DNA of 64,000 nucleotides from NCBI GenBank assembly GCA_016271365.2, contig CM057452.1, positions 1,243,315,001-1,243,379,000 of the forward strand, given 5' to 3'. The position numbers and the translations under genes are program-made. The notes beneath the pieces were generated by a model. The model did no database searches. It saw only the letters and a program-made list of their open reading frames with translations, and was not told the DNA's origin. Source of the DNA: Neoceratodus forsteri. Lineage: Eukaryota; Chordata; Ceratodontiformes; Ceratodontidae. Shown in pieces: positions 45,560 to 57,989 of this stretch; within the stretch, counting starts at the first letter, position 1, and each line of letters opens with the position of its first letter.

Positions 45560-47950
45560 TTCAGCACACTCAGTGAATCCTGGTGCCTCCTCCAAGGATT
45601 TGTTTGATTGAACAGGGACAATTGCAAGTGAGAAGCACTCACATATCAATCAGCAGTTTATCAGTATATCATTACAGCATCTTGTTCAGCATTCACAATA
45701 AGACTTTGTAGTTGGAGACCAGGAACAGAAACCCCCGTGCTTCAAGGCTCAGTCAGCATCTTCATCATGGGGAGGTGCCATTGCATTCCTTATGGTCCTT
45801 TAAAGACTGATATATATGTCTAAGTTTATTTTTTTTCCATATTTTCCTTTATTCTCCCTGGCAAACTGGACAGCTGTATCGGGCCATCCCTTTCTGACAC
45901 AGCAGCTGTCCCAAGTCACACCATCTTCAATTTCGGGTGGACTGTTGGTGCTTGCTGGGATGGGGTGCTTCATCAAGCCCCATCACCCAGTTTTTCCAAC
46001 TATTTTCTCCCCATCAGCCCTGGGCCCCAGACAGGGTCGGGCATGTGTGTGGAGGCATGCAAGCTCACCTTGGCCCAAGTAACTCCGTTCCTCCTATCTG
46101 TGACCTAGCGCCTGGCTCCCTTCAATGCCCACAACACCACCATGCCTCCACATGGTGGTGGTTAAAGGACAGGAGAGCCAACCTCCCTTATCTGGGAGAG
46201 GAGAGCAGCCAAATGGCAGCTCAATCCTCACCCAGCCATACCCCCCCCATCCAACCCCCAGCAACCCATGCTCATCAACTAACATGGGTTGCAGGCGTGG
46301 CAGGAGGGAAGGTGTAGGCACATAAGCCTTCCACATCATTGGGCCACCATTTGTATCTATGTTTATTAATTGATAAATACCAGATGGATCTGGGTATACG
46401 GAGGTGCCCTGAAATGCAATCCAATTATAAATTGCTTTGAAAACCAGTAACTAATTATGTGTTTGTAACTTCCAAATTTAATTTTCCAATATCACAGGGA
46501 CACAAATGAAGGCAATAGTAAATACCATTCATCTTTAGTTGACTAAATAAATACCAAGTTACAGGTGTGAAGGGGGTTCTTCACTTGGCCTCCCTTCTAC
46601 GTTGCCACTGTTATGTATGTGAGTGTACCCTGTCTTTTTTATCATTTTTATACTTAACCTTTTTTACACAAATAAGGAAAATTACCATTATTGGCTGAGA
46701 CTGGTGCCAGTGTCTTTGCTTTGTTCTGCATGTGTGAATGGCAGAGTACAGTCTGGTATGCTGGATTCAGGACTCCCATCAATTATTGTTAGTCTGAAAG
46801 AAAGAATGTGAAAATGTGCTTCTATTACTGGGCATAGACAGTACCATTTCATCACACTCATAATGTATTACTATTGTCATGTCAGTACTCAGTTAGTACC
46901 CTACCAACTGCCATTCCCTGCCATGATGGTCCACATAGTGGTCCACATCAAGGGTCAGTGCTGGCAGCAATGGTGAGACATCTTCCAGCATTGGCCAGTG
47001 CAGGCCTCCTCCTACTGGTCTCCCTCTTCTCAGGACCTAAGTCAATAATATAGTTAACCCTTCAGAATCCTGTAATGATACACGACTGAACATTGCTTTT
47101 TCATTCTGTGCATTGCACTGCCTATTCACATGCCATGTTCATGTATTACAAATTCAGTACTGTACTGCCCAGTATTTTGCAGTGCATTAAAACGTGTATG
47201 CATTTACTTAGTTAAAATTATGAACCCACTCACACTGTGTGGGTTCAGTGAACAACCACCCCTGTGGGCCAAGGAATGCCACTATAGAGTGGATTGGAGG
47301 CATCTGCAGTCCTGTTTCAGCCATTTAAAAAAACCAAAACAGTACTGTGCAGTGTGCTTTATAGTTCTCATTCCTGGGATTTACCTTTCCAAGAAGGGGG
47401 AATCAGCGGTGTTCAAACAGTACCATTAATATTAACAACTTTAATGTTAGCCCAATTTTGGTTTTGGGATGCTGTGTGTATGTACTTACTTATTTACTGT
47501 TCTACTCACATCAGTCTTGTGCATGTGCATACATGTGTTTCATCTAGGCATAACTTGAACACCCCCCCACCAGTGACAGTCCATGCAGTACTGTACTGTA
47601 CTTTGGGTCTGACCTCAAAGTTTCATGTAAGGGATTTTATATAAAAAAGTATGTTAATACAGTATTGCATTCAACATTCAATATTTTCTCCTTTGCCCCT
47701 GCTGAAGTCAGACCTTAAACTTGGCCTAAAGCATCTAAGCATTGGGTCCTGTCTGTGTACTCCCGTCCCCTGTTTACTTGTTTCTCTGGTTTGCTTAAAG
47801 TCAGAATATGGTGTCAAATGCCTTGCGCTATCCTCATTATGATGTTGTCATGGTGACCAGATAATATCCTGTTTGTGGATGACTGGAAACTCCAAATCGT
47901 CCTACTGCAATTATCCCAACACGGATGGTAATTTCTAATATGAGCTTTTT
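45560..47950. other. No recognised gene
   Basis: Mixed intergenic sequence. Open frames near 45.9-46.3 kb overlap on both strands and are proline/serine-rich by composition, without a domain. Near 47.1-47.6 kb the motif CAGTACTGTACTG recurs several times (47,155, 47,340, 47,586), suggesting short dispersed repeats. Confidence 0.35.
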
Positions 47951-47956
47951 ACAGCT

Positions 47957-48335
47957 TTATAAAGTACATGTATGCTTCTTTTATACAATACAGTACATTT
48001 TGGCTAGGCAGTGTCATTTCACAACATCCAGGCACCCGGGAGAGAAAACCCACCAGTGGTGGAATTCTCTTGGAAACTATGGCCGTGGATGTGTCCCCTT
48101 CCTTCCAGGAGCACGTAATAAAATGTGGCCACACTGCTATGCTCCATGATGGGGCTTCATAAAGTACTTAAGTGCTTGTTTTATCATATACAGTTTAGGC
48201 AAGCAGTGTCATTTCTCAACATCCAGGCACTTAGGGGAGAAAAACCCACCAGTGGTGGAATTCTCTGGGAAACCATGACCTTGCATGTGAACCGTTTTTT
48301 TCTTGGATGCACTTTATGAAATATGGCCACCACCC
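47957..48335. repeat. ~202-bp tandem duplication
   Basis: Two copies starting ATAAAGTACATGTATGCTTC (47,957) and ATAAAGTACTTAAGTGCTTG (48,159). Shared blocks include CAACATCCAGGCAC, AACCCACCAGTGGTGGAATT and TATGGCCAC/TGTGGCCAC. About 80 percent identity by eye; no coding role seen. Confidence 0.85.
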
Positions 48336-49400
48336 AGTTTTAACATCTGCTTAGGATACATACTATAATTTGTTGGTTATGCTTACTTGCACAGTGCATG
48401 ATGTGTGCATCTGCAGTACAAAAGGGCTTTATTGTCACTGAATTACATTGTTCCCTGTAGCATACTGCAGCATTCTGCAGTAATACTGCATGGTACTGCA
48501 TTGCAACCTGGCTAGCTCTGCTGTATGTTCCTTCCAGATTTATGATTTGAGATATACAATGGGAACCTCTGGTTATTGAATATTTAGGCTTAACTCTTTT
48601 ATGGCATTCTAAAGGCATGGGTAAAGTCAATATCATTCCCTTACTTTATAAACTGGAACTAGTTTTGCTGCAGTCGTGCAAACGTCATCTGTTGATGGCC
48701 AGGAAAATACCAAGCTTAGGATGATCTCCTTCCTTTCTTTAAACTTGCTTACTACCTTGGTCTTTGTCAAAACATTTTTTTGACAATAGAACAAATGACA
48801 GACCAGGTCATCAGAGAGGACATACCCCCTAGGATCAGTCATAAGAATCTCCAGACCCAGAGATCTAGATGAAGTTAGAATATGCCCTGGTCACACAAAT
48901 ATTACCTGGCCTTCCACTTAAAGCAGGCACTATGACTGGAATCTGTCACTGGCTTTATCACTAAATGGCTTCCAGTGGAAGGATCCTGCAACCAGCATAT
49001 AATGGGAGGGGTCTTGGCACAAGGTTCAGTGTGGGGAATAGCTCCTCCCACAACCTCTGCTTAAGCCCTCCACTAATGCACCTCCCTTGCTTAGGGAGTA
49101 TTTTTTACCTGGGATCCCTCCATGGCTCATGTGGCTGTGCTTCTCTGTGCTTGGTTCATTTCTGTCTTTGCTCTCCTCCCGTCTCCCCTTCCCCTTCCCT
49201 CCCTGTGTCCTGTGCCTACCATTTCTGCTGTGGTGGTTTGTCTCCCTGGCTGCCAACCTGCTCCTTTCCCTTCCCTTCTTCATTGTTGTGGGGTTCCCAG
49301 TTCCTTTCATCACTGTTCCTTTTTGGGTGTTTTCCTTAGTACCCAGTACACACTTATGGGTGTCCCCACTCTGTTTCACTCATCCCATTCAAATTAGTTT
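48336..49400. other. No recognised gene
   Basis: No RNA or protein motif recognised. From about 49.1 kb the plus strand becomes strongly pyrimidine-rich, giving long but low-complexity open frames (Leu/Ser/Pro) and their mirror images. Confidence 0.35.
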
Positions 49401-50419
49401 CCATGCAAGCCTTTTCTGTTTCCCATACACCTCGCATGTCCCTCACCAGCTGTAAGGATCATTGCTGACAATGACCACCTACCGTTCCATGGAAACGCAT
49501 GGCCAATCCTTTAGCAAACCACTGGAATTTACTTCCCTGCTCCACTGCATTGTTCGGCCTTCAGTCCTCTTGCAGTTTGGAACCCTGCCTGCTATGGCCT
49601 TGCTACATTCATTGCTCCTTTTCCTGTTCCACACCTCTGGTAACCCAGGCCTCACTGCCTTCTTCATTACCTGCTTACTCCACTGAGATGAACGGACCCT
49701 ACAGCAGCATTCATTATTGCCCCACCAGTAAGTACACTGCCATTGTGTTCCTGTCTCCGCTCTGGTGTTAGTTTGGTTCCCTAGCTTCTTCTCACTACCG
49801 AATATCTCACAGACCCACTCATCGATGTTTCTCCTGATGAATTATCAGCTATCTGTATACTACTATCCCAGCAAGCTACTTAATTCCAAAAGGCTCACAT
49901 TATTAGAGTTCTACCTCACCTATAACCGTACCCCTTATTATTATTCAGGGTACTGTCACCAGGATAAGCAGAGCTGCATCCACAGCTATTGCTGCATATT
50001 ATCATAAAGTATTGAGCTCTATCCCCTTAGAACTACTGGAAAAAGCAACTCAGGGCTTTTGCCCCAAAGCAGCAAAGTTAATGTTAATATTACAGTTGCC
50101 TTTGCCAGTTTCACCCAACCTTCGGGGGTACGGATCTTGCCATGGTTGTATTCTTCATGGCTGAACTCCACTTAACGTATCCCCACTACCTTAAAGCACA
50201 GAGTTTTGTCTCTCTATCTTGCTGCCTCAGTTTTTCCTTGTTTTACAGTTTTTCCCCCTTGTACGCTCCAGAGCACTATACCTATCTGCTACTGCTATCT
50301 GTGTTTACCATACCCGCCATGATATGTGTTATTTCATTCTTACTACTTTGAGTTATTCTACCTACGATTTCAAATGCTATCCACTACTTCATTGTCCTAC
50401 ACCTGCTTCATACACTACA

Positions 50420-50454
<35 letters not shown>

Positions 50455-51368
50455 GCAATGTCATGCTTTGGCCAGCTCATACCAGCAGTATTCCAGACTC
50501 CATCCCTAACTCGTGCCTTCTGAAGTGCTGAGCAAAGATAGGTTTCCCCTGTCTACCGAGGATGGGATTCCATTACAATAACTATCTCCTGCTACCTACC
50601 AGCTGACATCCTTCATCCCTAACTCTGCTTGGCAGCATCAAGTGAAGGTTAGGTCACCCTGACTACCAGGGATGGGAGCCATGTCTACAATCTACTGACT
50701 TATACTATACTTTTTCTGCCTCATAACAGTTGCTGCTTCCGTTCGGGAATGGAACTTCTATGCCCCATGTGACCTCATCATTCTAACTATGTCTGGCTGC
50801 CTCAAGTCATCATCATCATGCTTCAGTCATCCCAAACAGGTACCTGAGTCTACAATCTACTGCTTCAAATTATGTGTTCTCAGCCTCATACCCTGATGCT
50901 GCTTCCCTTCAGAACCTTGACTCACCTGACTTGCCCTTTTCATCATACTTAGTCTGCTGCCTTGTTTAACAATCCCCTACTGTTAACTGCCATAACCAGG
51001 AGCCTGAATCCATATTCGACTGTTTCCACCATCTGCTCTCATTCCTGATGCCAGTTGTTGCTTCTTTCGGTAACGGAATCACTTCACACATGTACCCTCT
51101 TTGTCTTATCTCTCCTTGCTGCATCCGATCTGGTTCATCTTACATCGACCATCACAGCTGGATGTTTGAGTTCACATTACACAGCTTCCTGTATCCAGAC
51201 TCCATCTGCTGCCAGATACCGCAATCCTTCTGGACCTGGACTTCCTCCTGCTCATAGCCTCCAACTTTCATTGTCAGCAGCCTTCCCTCAAGTCTCATCA
51301 TACTACCTTTCCTGGTCGAGAGCCTGAGCTTGCACCACAGTTTTCACTTTCCACATCTTCTATCTGAT
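49401..51368. repeat. Pyrimidine-rich DNA with diverged ~160-bp repeats
   Basis: C/T-rich plus strand, poor in coding signal. Related phrases recur: GTTGCTGCTTCCGTTCGG (50.73 kb), GATGCTGCTTCCCTTCAG (50.89 kb) and GTTGTTGCTTCTTTCGGTAA (51.05 kb), each followed by a G-AAC/GGAATC stretch. CTGTCTACCGAGGATGGG (50.55 kb) parallels CTGACTACCAGGGATGGG (50.66 kb). These suggest an old tandem or duplicated repeat. Includes (TC)n at 50,424-50,452. Confidence 0.5.
50424..50452. repeat. (TC)n microsatellite
   Basis: About 14 uninterrupted CT units within the pyrimidine-rich block. Confidence 0.95.
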
Positions 51369-51745
51369 AAACATAGAAACATAGACTTTGACGGCAGATA
51401 AGGACCACTTGGCCCATCCAGTCTGCCCATTTCCCTACCTACAGGATAGGCCGCAGATCCTAGTTAACCAACAGCCTATTTCTTTCTACCCCCACAAGAA
51501 TTGCCTTATGTCTGTCCCATGCATTCTTGAATTCTCCCACAGTTTTAGACCCCACAACCTCCTCATGAAGGCTGTTCCATGCATCCACTACCCTCTCTGT
51601 GAAATAATACTTCCTCACATTGCCCCTGAACCGCCCCTCCTCTATCTTTAAATTGTGTCCCCTTGTTCTTGCATGTCTCTTTTTCTGAAAGATGCTACCC
51701 TCTTGGACTTTGTTGATTCCACTGAGGTACTTGAAAGTCCATAAC
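51369..51745 (-). mobile_element. CR1 LINE 3' end, 5'-truncated
   Basis: Minus strand. The 3' terminus at 51,369-51,384 is ACATAGAAACATAG, followed inward by the CR1-type GACGGCAGATAAGG and GGCCCATCCAGTCTGCCC. Upstream is an open C-terminal ORF2 piece with VRKYYFTERVVDAWNSLHEE, VGEFKNAWDRHKAIL and RTRGHNLKIEEGRFRGN. These match the same region of the CR1 at 62.9-63.05 kb. Only about 375 bases remain, so it is a typical truncated insertion, in this case into the pyrimidine-rich block. Confidence 0.88.
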
Positions 51746-53480
51746 AAATAACAATAATAAATGCCACCATTTCCCTTCAGGAATGGGACCATCCCACTCC
51801 AACTGCTTTCCTCCCTCGGCTCCGCCTATCGACATCGACTGCACGTCATCCCATCAACATCAGGGAGTGGTAGCCCATCTCTGGATCCACTAGGTCATTG
51901 TATCCTCTGTCTCTCGCCTGGTTGCCACTTCACATCTAGAAAGGACCTCCATAACTTTTTTGTCTTCATCTTCCTGCCTCTGTAGAGTGGTATTGAAGAA
52001 TTGTTCTCTCGCCCCATTTCTCAAGCCTAGAAGCTAGTTTCTACAATCAATTGTTTAAATCTTACTTGCTTTCCACTGGAACATCACCTGCTGCTCCCTC
52101 CTGGACTTGAGCATGTACCAAATGTGCTTTTACCCTCAACCATTATTTGCAGCATCCTGCCCGTCATCTCAATTCTGTTTGACTGCCTCTGGGACTTTCT
52201 TGCTGCAGGTCACCTGTCCAGTTGCTGTCCGAGTTTAATTCTCCTTCAGATGTGGGGTCTTTATCTTTCTTCACTAATGCATCTTCTGTCCTTTTCCTAG
52301 TTGGTTGAAGCCTTCATCCAGTGTGGAACCTATGTACCTCACCTTCACTTTGCTCCTTAGCTCTCCCTGGATTATCTTCTAGTGCCTGCTACAGCCTTCC
52401 TGCATTCTGCTGCTGTACGCCAAGGAGCCGACACCATCCTGTTTCTCCCTGCTCAATTTGTCATCCTGCTACATTCAGCTTGATACATTCCTGGATCAGT
52501 CCTTCAGTCCACCAGGATTCACTCCGGACTTTCCCTCCATCTCAGATAGCTACCTTTCCATCTCCACCTTGCAGGCTTGGTGCTTCGTCCTGTCTACCGT
52601 GGCTCTTTTGGGCATCCTACAATATCCCTGGCCAGTATTTCTACTCAAGCAACTACGACCCTCATTTATTCATCGCATACTCCTACTTTGGCCATCTTTA
52701 CAGCTCCCATCCACTACTCAATAGATCACTGTGCATTTCACTTGAGAAATCTACTTTTTGCACGCATTCCTTAGCATTGTGCCTCATAAACCCTTACGTT
52801 AATTTAACATTTTCCATATTACCCATCAGCTCCCCTCGATCATTCAGGACTCTCATTTGTCTGGACATTAGAAACATAATTATTTCTCTCCATTGGATAC
52901 TTCCTACGACTAGCGCCTATTCAGTCTTTGTGAACTTTCCCATCTACCATGCCTCACTGGCTATCTCCTTGCACGGTAAGGATGTAATTTCTTGTGTTAT
53001 GCTCTGACTTACTTTGTATCATCACTCCTCTGGATTCAGAGACTCACAAGATACCTCATGGCACCTCAGACATTGCCTACTTTCAGTCCGCAACTTTCTA
53101 CCATCATTAAATTTGATGACTATGTTATCAGACTCTTACTTCCTCAACAGACATCGCTTGTTCTAAGACCTTTCCAGCTGATTTCAGAGTATTCATCATT
53201 AGATCTTCTCAGCCTAGCTGCTTATGAATGCCACACCATCCAAACCATCGTTTTTGGCTCCTGGACATCACCATTCCTAATACAATCATTCACACTTCTT
53301 CATCTAGTACCTTCAGTCAAGTTAACTCCTCTTCCAGAGTACCCACCAGCCTCTTCTTCATGACTAACTACATTAACCTCTCTAAAAATGCTTACATTTT
53401 TGTGACATTTTTATCTATCATTAGGCAAAGCAAAATTACTGTTTGCTACTATTTTATTTATTTGTTTGCTAAAAAGTTTT
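51746..53480. other. Pyrimidine-rich noncoding DNA
   Basis: Continues the composition of the block left of the CR1 insertion. CCTTCAGGAATGGGACC near 51.775 kb resembles the repeat phrase seen at 50.73 kb. The 228-codon open frame at 52,321-53,007 is dominated by Ser, Pro, Leu, Cys and Ile, with no domain, so I treat it as a composition effect. Confidence 0.4.
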
Positions 53481-54700
53481 TGGTTTAGGGCTCAAAGGTG
53501 TTGCATTCTTCTTCTCACATTGATGGAGCTAATTGCTTTCCTCCCAAAGCTCTTCCAGGGGATTAGGAGTGTAACTGGGGGTGGAGCTAACAAAGTCTTA
53601 GTACCTTCCAACAGAAGGAAGAGTTAAAAGGTCAGATTTGTTGGTGTTTTTGAGGTGGACGAGTAGGTTTGCTGGCAAAGGCACCTAGTTTCACCTGAGC
53701 TCTTTTCTTCTAGGTTTGCTTGTAAGGAAAGAACAAAGAACATTATCAGAGCAAGGGAAAAGATTAAGGCTTCTTTCAGCTAGGCAGATTTACTGTGTGT
53801 TATTATTTTCTTTTTTGTTCACAGGGTTTGTTACTTTTTGTTGCTTACATTTTCCTGCTTTATTGTTCTCTGATTCAAACTGCTGCTGCATGGTATATGT
53901 TCTGCTGCTTTATTATTTATCTATTTATTTAAAATTTGGTGACTGGGTAGGCCCAGTGAGCCCCGAAGGTCCCTCTTTCAGGTGCAACCCGGAATAACAA
54001 TACATATTTTCATACAGAGAAAGACTTGGGTTACAGAGTAGTTTCAGGTGTGTGAGCAGGTTACAGCCATGGTTATCATCATGCATCAGTCCTTACAAAT
54101 ATGTTGATGGTAGAATTAACAAAAGGTGCAGAAGAAATGTAATTTTACATGGTAAGCTCATTGTTTACTTATTACAGGGTGTGTCTACAAGTTTGTTACT
54201 GCTTTGTGCTAATAGATTACTGCTGTAATCTTCTCTGATTCAAATTGTTTTTTGCAATATGTATCTTCTGTTACTGCTTTAAGTGTTTTTTTTTTTGCAG
54301 GGTATAGCTTCTGTAAAAGTGTTACAGGTTGTGCTTACAGGTTTTACAGTTTTATTTATCTTTAGGCTAAGCTTTCAGGGCTACTGTATTTGTTGTTGGC
54401 TGATTGTTTCTGCTCATGCCTCCTTGTTTCTTTCATCCGTGGTTCTTCTTTTTCAGCAGGGGAAGGGCCCAGCCACTCACCCCATCACCATCCACCCCAT
54501 GATACACTCTTTTTAAACAGTAGCACAGTTGTGACATTTCTTGTAGCAAAACAGGAAGGGGATGATCCGAGGGGTATCCACACAGTGACCTCACTTACAG
54601 GGGCACAGGTAATTTTACTTGTTATAAAAAGTTATACAAAAACAAACAAAAGAATCAAACTTTTGCATTCATTTTCCTCCTTCTAATTACTCAGACCAGG
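53481..54700 (+). mobile_element. Probable CR1 5' leader with two monomers
   Basis: T-rich sequence directly upstream of the CR1 ORF1. Two related blocks lie 365 bases apart: TTCTCTGATTCAAACTGC (53,866) and TTCTCTGATTCAAATTG (54,231). Both are preceded by GTTTGTTACT and followed by TGCTGCTTTATT or TGTTACTGCTTT. Repeated 5' monomers act as promoters in some LINEs. Assignment to this CR1 is inferred from position; the 5' terminus is not identified. Several TTTTTTGCAG-like stretches mimic splice acceptors. Confidence 0.45.
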
Positions 54701-54750
54701 TTATAAACTCTGCAACTCAGCTGGAATGGATATTATTAACTGCAGGTACT

Positions 54751-55690
54751 GTGGGACATTTTCAAAAGGGCAGTTATACAGGATTTAGGATGCTGTCCTA
54801 CATGCTGGACCATTGGAGATCTAAGGGCTCAGCTCCAGGCAGCATGGGCACAGAGATTGCTCACCTCAAATCACATATTCAGGAGGAAATATACTATAAG
54901 AACCACGTACCATTTCCCCAACATCTAACTGAAGCACCTCGACTGCAGAGGGTAGTTGATCTGGGAGGTTGGCAGGTGGTTAGGATGGGCAAGTTGGGTG
55001 CCCCATCAATCAAGGCTCTCCAATGTATCACCTTCACAAAACATATAAAAAGTACAAACAGGTATCTGCCCCATCTCCAAAATTAAACAAAGGGGCAGAA
55101 GACACAGCAGAGCAGGAGCAAACGTTAAATAATTTACCCAAAAACAGGGGCCAAAAACAAAAAAAGCAAAAAGGAAATCCAAAACATTTTTGATCATAGG
55201 AGACTCCATGTTCGAGGAGTTGTTACCTAACTCCAGCTGGGAGTAATGGTCAGATGTCTCCCAGGTACATCAGCGTGGAGAGACACTAACCACATTGCTA
55301 AAATAGTGCAGGAAGCAGGAGAAAACATTGATGTCCTAGTACACATAGGGACTAACAATCTTGCCAGCGGGTCATTTGTGGAGTCCAAGGAGCATCTGAC
55401 CAGGCTGGGAGAAAAACTGTCATCCATTTCATCTGGCATCACCTTCTCTGTGATCCTTCCAGTATGGGAGAGGGGGCATACAGACGGAAGGTCAGAGAAG
55501 GGGAGATAAGGGAGCTAAACATGTTGTTCAAGAGCTGGTGCCAGGAAAAAGGACACAAATTTGTAGGTAACTGGCAACAGTTTTGGGAGTGAAAGTTCTT
55601 TAAATTCGATGGACTGTATCTGACTAAGAAGGGAGTCAGTGCATTTGGGGCAGAAGTTTGACATATTTGCAGAATATTTAAACTTGCAAT
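54751..55690 (+). pseudogene. CR1 ORF1 with SGNH esterase, broken
   Basis: ORF1 of the host CR1. An N-terminal open piece (54,751-55,086) leads into the esterase: GDSMFEELLP near 55,199 (nucleophile Ser in G-D-S), VRCLPGTSA and then IDVLVHIGTNN (55,330-55,360, oxyanion Asn), VILPVWERG near 55.46 kb, and FDGLYLTKKG near 55,605. In SGNH enzymes the last block is D-x-x-H; here the His codon position reads TAT (Tyr). With frameshifts between blocks as well, the enzyme is dead. Role in the family: an ORF1 lipid/acyl-esterase of unclear function, presumed to work with the element's RNA. Confidence 0.85.
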
Positions 55691-55888
55691 TGGGGAGGGG
55701 GTGCATCACCTGATACATTGAACTGGAAGAACACCCCTCCCTCCTCAGCTAGCAATCAAACAGGAGTTCAGCATGTTTGTAGTCCATTTGCTTCACCAGG
55801 TAAGAAAAATGTCCTGCTCCCCATACGACATGCAGGGGAAACTCTGGACCTCACTGAACAACTAACACACTGAAATCTGGCCAATGGA

Positions 55889-56560
55889 AAATCATGTACA
55901 CAAATGCCCGCAGTCTGGGAAACAAGATCCCAGACCTGCTGGCAACAATGACAGAGGCTAAACTGGACATAGTAGCCATTAGTGAGACATGGTTCACCAG
56001 TAACCACACTTGAGAAACTTCACTATCTGGCTATGTACTGTTCAGAAGAGACCGAGGTGCAAATGGTGGGGGGGGGCCCTTTATGTCAGTGAAAATATTA
56101 AAGCTACAGAATTTCAGAATACACATAAGGAGCCAGAAGAACTGTGGGTCACCCTGGAAACAGGAAGTAGGATGGCCATACAAACTGAGGTTGTTTAGAT
56201 GCCTCCAGACCATGGGGAGGACATAGACACATTACTGTTAAAAGACATACAAAACATGACAGCTAAAGGAGAGGTTCTGATAATGGGAGACTTCAACATG
56301 CGAGATACAGATTGGTCAATACCAGCAGGAACATCCACCAGAACTAGACACATAGTGGATTCCCTTCAGGGGGAGGGCCTCAATCAATGGGTACAACAAT
56401 CCATAAGAGACTTGGCTATCCTAGATCTAGTACTGACTAATGGGGAAAAGATCACTGATCTCCAGGTAGAAGGACACCTGGAGGCCGGCGATCATCACAT
56501 GGTATGGTTCAATTTGTCCACTAGAACTAAATCATCCCATTCCAAGGCAAAAATATAGGA
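55889..56560 (+). pseudogene. CR1 ORF2 APE-type endonuclease, broken
   Basis: N-terminal part of ORF2. It begins MYTNARSLGNKIPDLLATM (Asn of the first endonuclease block), then LDIVAISETWF near 55,960 with the catalytic Glu. The next stretch is frameshifted (about 56,020-56,190, around a run of nine G). It reopens at 56,199 with MGDFNMRDTDW (catalytic Asp-Asn) and ends with LDLVLTNGEKITDLQV and GDHHMVWF (the terminal Asp-His; usual S-D-H here G-D-H). The enzyme nicks target DNA to prime reverse transcription. Broken at the G run at least. Confidence 0.88.
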
Positions 56561-57121
56561 CTTCAGAGGAGCTGACTTTGATAAGATAGCCAACAGAGTT
56601 AAGCTAGCCCTGGCAAGGAGAAATACAGATGAGGGAGTACAGGCAAAGTGGGCAAGCATTAAGGATGCAATACTTGAAGCAACATTCCATTGTGTTAGGG
56701 AGAAAAGCATGAGCAAAAGAAGGAGGAAACCACTTTGGTTTTAAAAAAACAGTACCAGTAAAGGTCAGAGCAAAAAGGCTGGCCTTCAAGAAATGTAAGG
56801 GAATGCAGCAGGATGAAGATAGGGAGGAATACCAAACTTCCCTAAGGGAAGCTGGGAAGGTAGTAAGGCAGGCAAAGGTCCAAACCGAGGAAACACTAGA
56901 ATGAACAGTAAAAGGAGGGGACAAGACTTTCTATAAATACATTAGTGAAAGGAGAAAGTCCAAAGGGGGCACTGCTAAAATCAAAGGGGATAAGGGGGAA
57001 TGTGTGGAGGAGGACCAAGGAAAAACATATATCCTAAATAAATACTTCTGCTCACTATTTACTAAGGAGAGGGTAGGGCAGGGCCCACCGCTCAGCACCG
57101 TGGACACAGAGGAGGAGGGAG
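56561..57121 (+). pseudogene. CR1 ORF2 linker region, broken
   Basis: The connection between endonuclease and RT. Pieces such as DFRGADFDKI-like (56.56 kb), RVKLALARRNTDEGVQAKWA (56.6 kb) and, near 57.03 kb, LNKYFCSLFTKE are readable, but stops (for example TAA near 56,742 and TGA near 56,901) break the frame. Content agrees with the CR1 linker before the RT domain. Confidence 0.7.
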
Positions 57122-57985
57122 TTGTGCACAATTCCCTTCACAAAAGAAAGGGTCCTACAAGAGCTTGCTAAGCTCAGAGTGGACAAGACAATGGGACCTG
57201 ATGGCATACATCCCAGGATACTAAAGGAGCTAAGGATGGAACTAGCAGAGCCATTATCAGCAGTGTTTAGTGAGTCTCTGAGCACAGGAGAGGTCCCAGA
57301 AGACTGGAGAAGGGCTCATGTGATCCCACTCCCCAAGAGTGCTAGGATGGAGGAGGCTGGGAACTACAGACCAGTAAGTCTTACTTCAGTAGTGGGCAAG
57401 ATTATAGAGGCACTCCTTAAGGAAATGATAGTGCAACACCTGGAATCCATTGAAGCACAGGATCCAAGACAGCATGGGTTTACAACAGGAAGGTCCTGTC
57501 AAACTAATCTCATAGATTTATTTAACTGGGTAACCAGAGTGGTGGACCAAGGGGGTGCAGTTGATGTCGCCTACCTTGACTTTAGCAAAGCTTTAGATAC
57601 TGTTACACATAGCATAGTGATTACTAAGCTGGGTAGGCTCTGGGTGGGTCAGAAGTTGGTCAACTGGGTGGCAAACTAGTTGGCGGGCAGAAAACAGAGA
57701 GTGGTGGTAAATGGTATACAGTCACAAGAGATGCAAGTTACAAGTAGGGTACCTCAGGGATCTATCCTGGGGCCAGTCCTCTTTCAATATCTTCATCAGT
57801 GACATTGCAGATGGACTGGAGGGTAATGTTTGCCTGTTTGCAGATGACACCAAGTTCTGCAACAGAGTAGATGATCCAGAAGGGGTGGACAGAATGAGGA
57901 GAGAGCTGGATAAGCTGGCAAAATGGTCGGAAGAGTGGCAACTGGGGTTTAACGTAAAGAAGTGCAAGATCACACACTGTTTCCA
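57122..57985 (+). pseudogene. CR1 ORF2 reverse transcriptase, N-terminal half
   Basis: RT fingers and palm: LRVDKTMGPDGIHPRILKEL, WRRAHVIPLPKSARMEEAGN, YRPVSLTSVVGKIIEALL, QHGFTTGRSCQTNL, DVAYLDFSKALDTVTH (first catalytic Asp), then VPQGSILGPVLF near 57,750 and CLFADDTKFCNRVDD (F-A-D-D at 57,837-57,848). A TAG at 57,677-57,679 and a one-base gain near 57,783 break it. The domain is cut at FNVKKCKI by the nested LINE. Good match to CR1 RTs across every block. Confidence 0.92.
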
Positions 57986-57989
57986 GAGC

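Noticed and set aside
45816..46339. Proline/serine-rich frame up to 126 codons as a host exon
   Set aside because: Both strands are open over the same bases and no domain is recognised.
49026..49455. Hydrophobic frame resembling a membrane protein
   Set aside because: CT-rich DNA gives Leu/Phe/Ser/Pro in any frame; the opposite strand is equally open.
52321..53007. 228-codon open frame as a novel gene
   Set aside because: Ser/Pro/Leu/Cys-rich composition in pyrimidine-rich DNA, overlapped by other open frames, without domain or a neighbouring frame that extends it.
53700..54300. Splice-acceptor-like TTTTTTTGCAG sites as exon starts
   Set aside because: T-rich leader sequence produces these by chance, and no coding frame with known domain follows.
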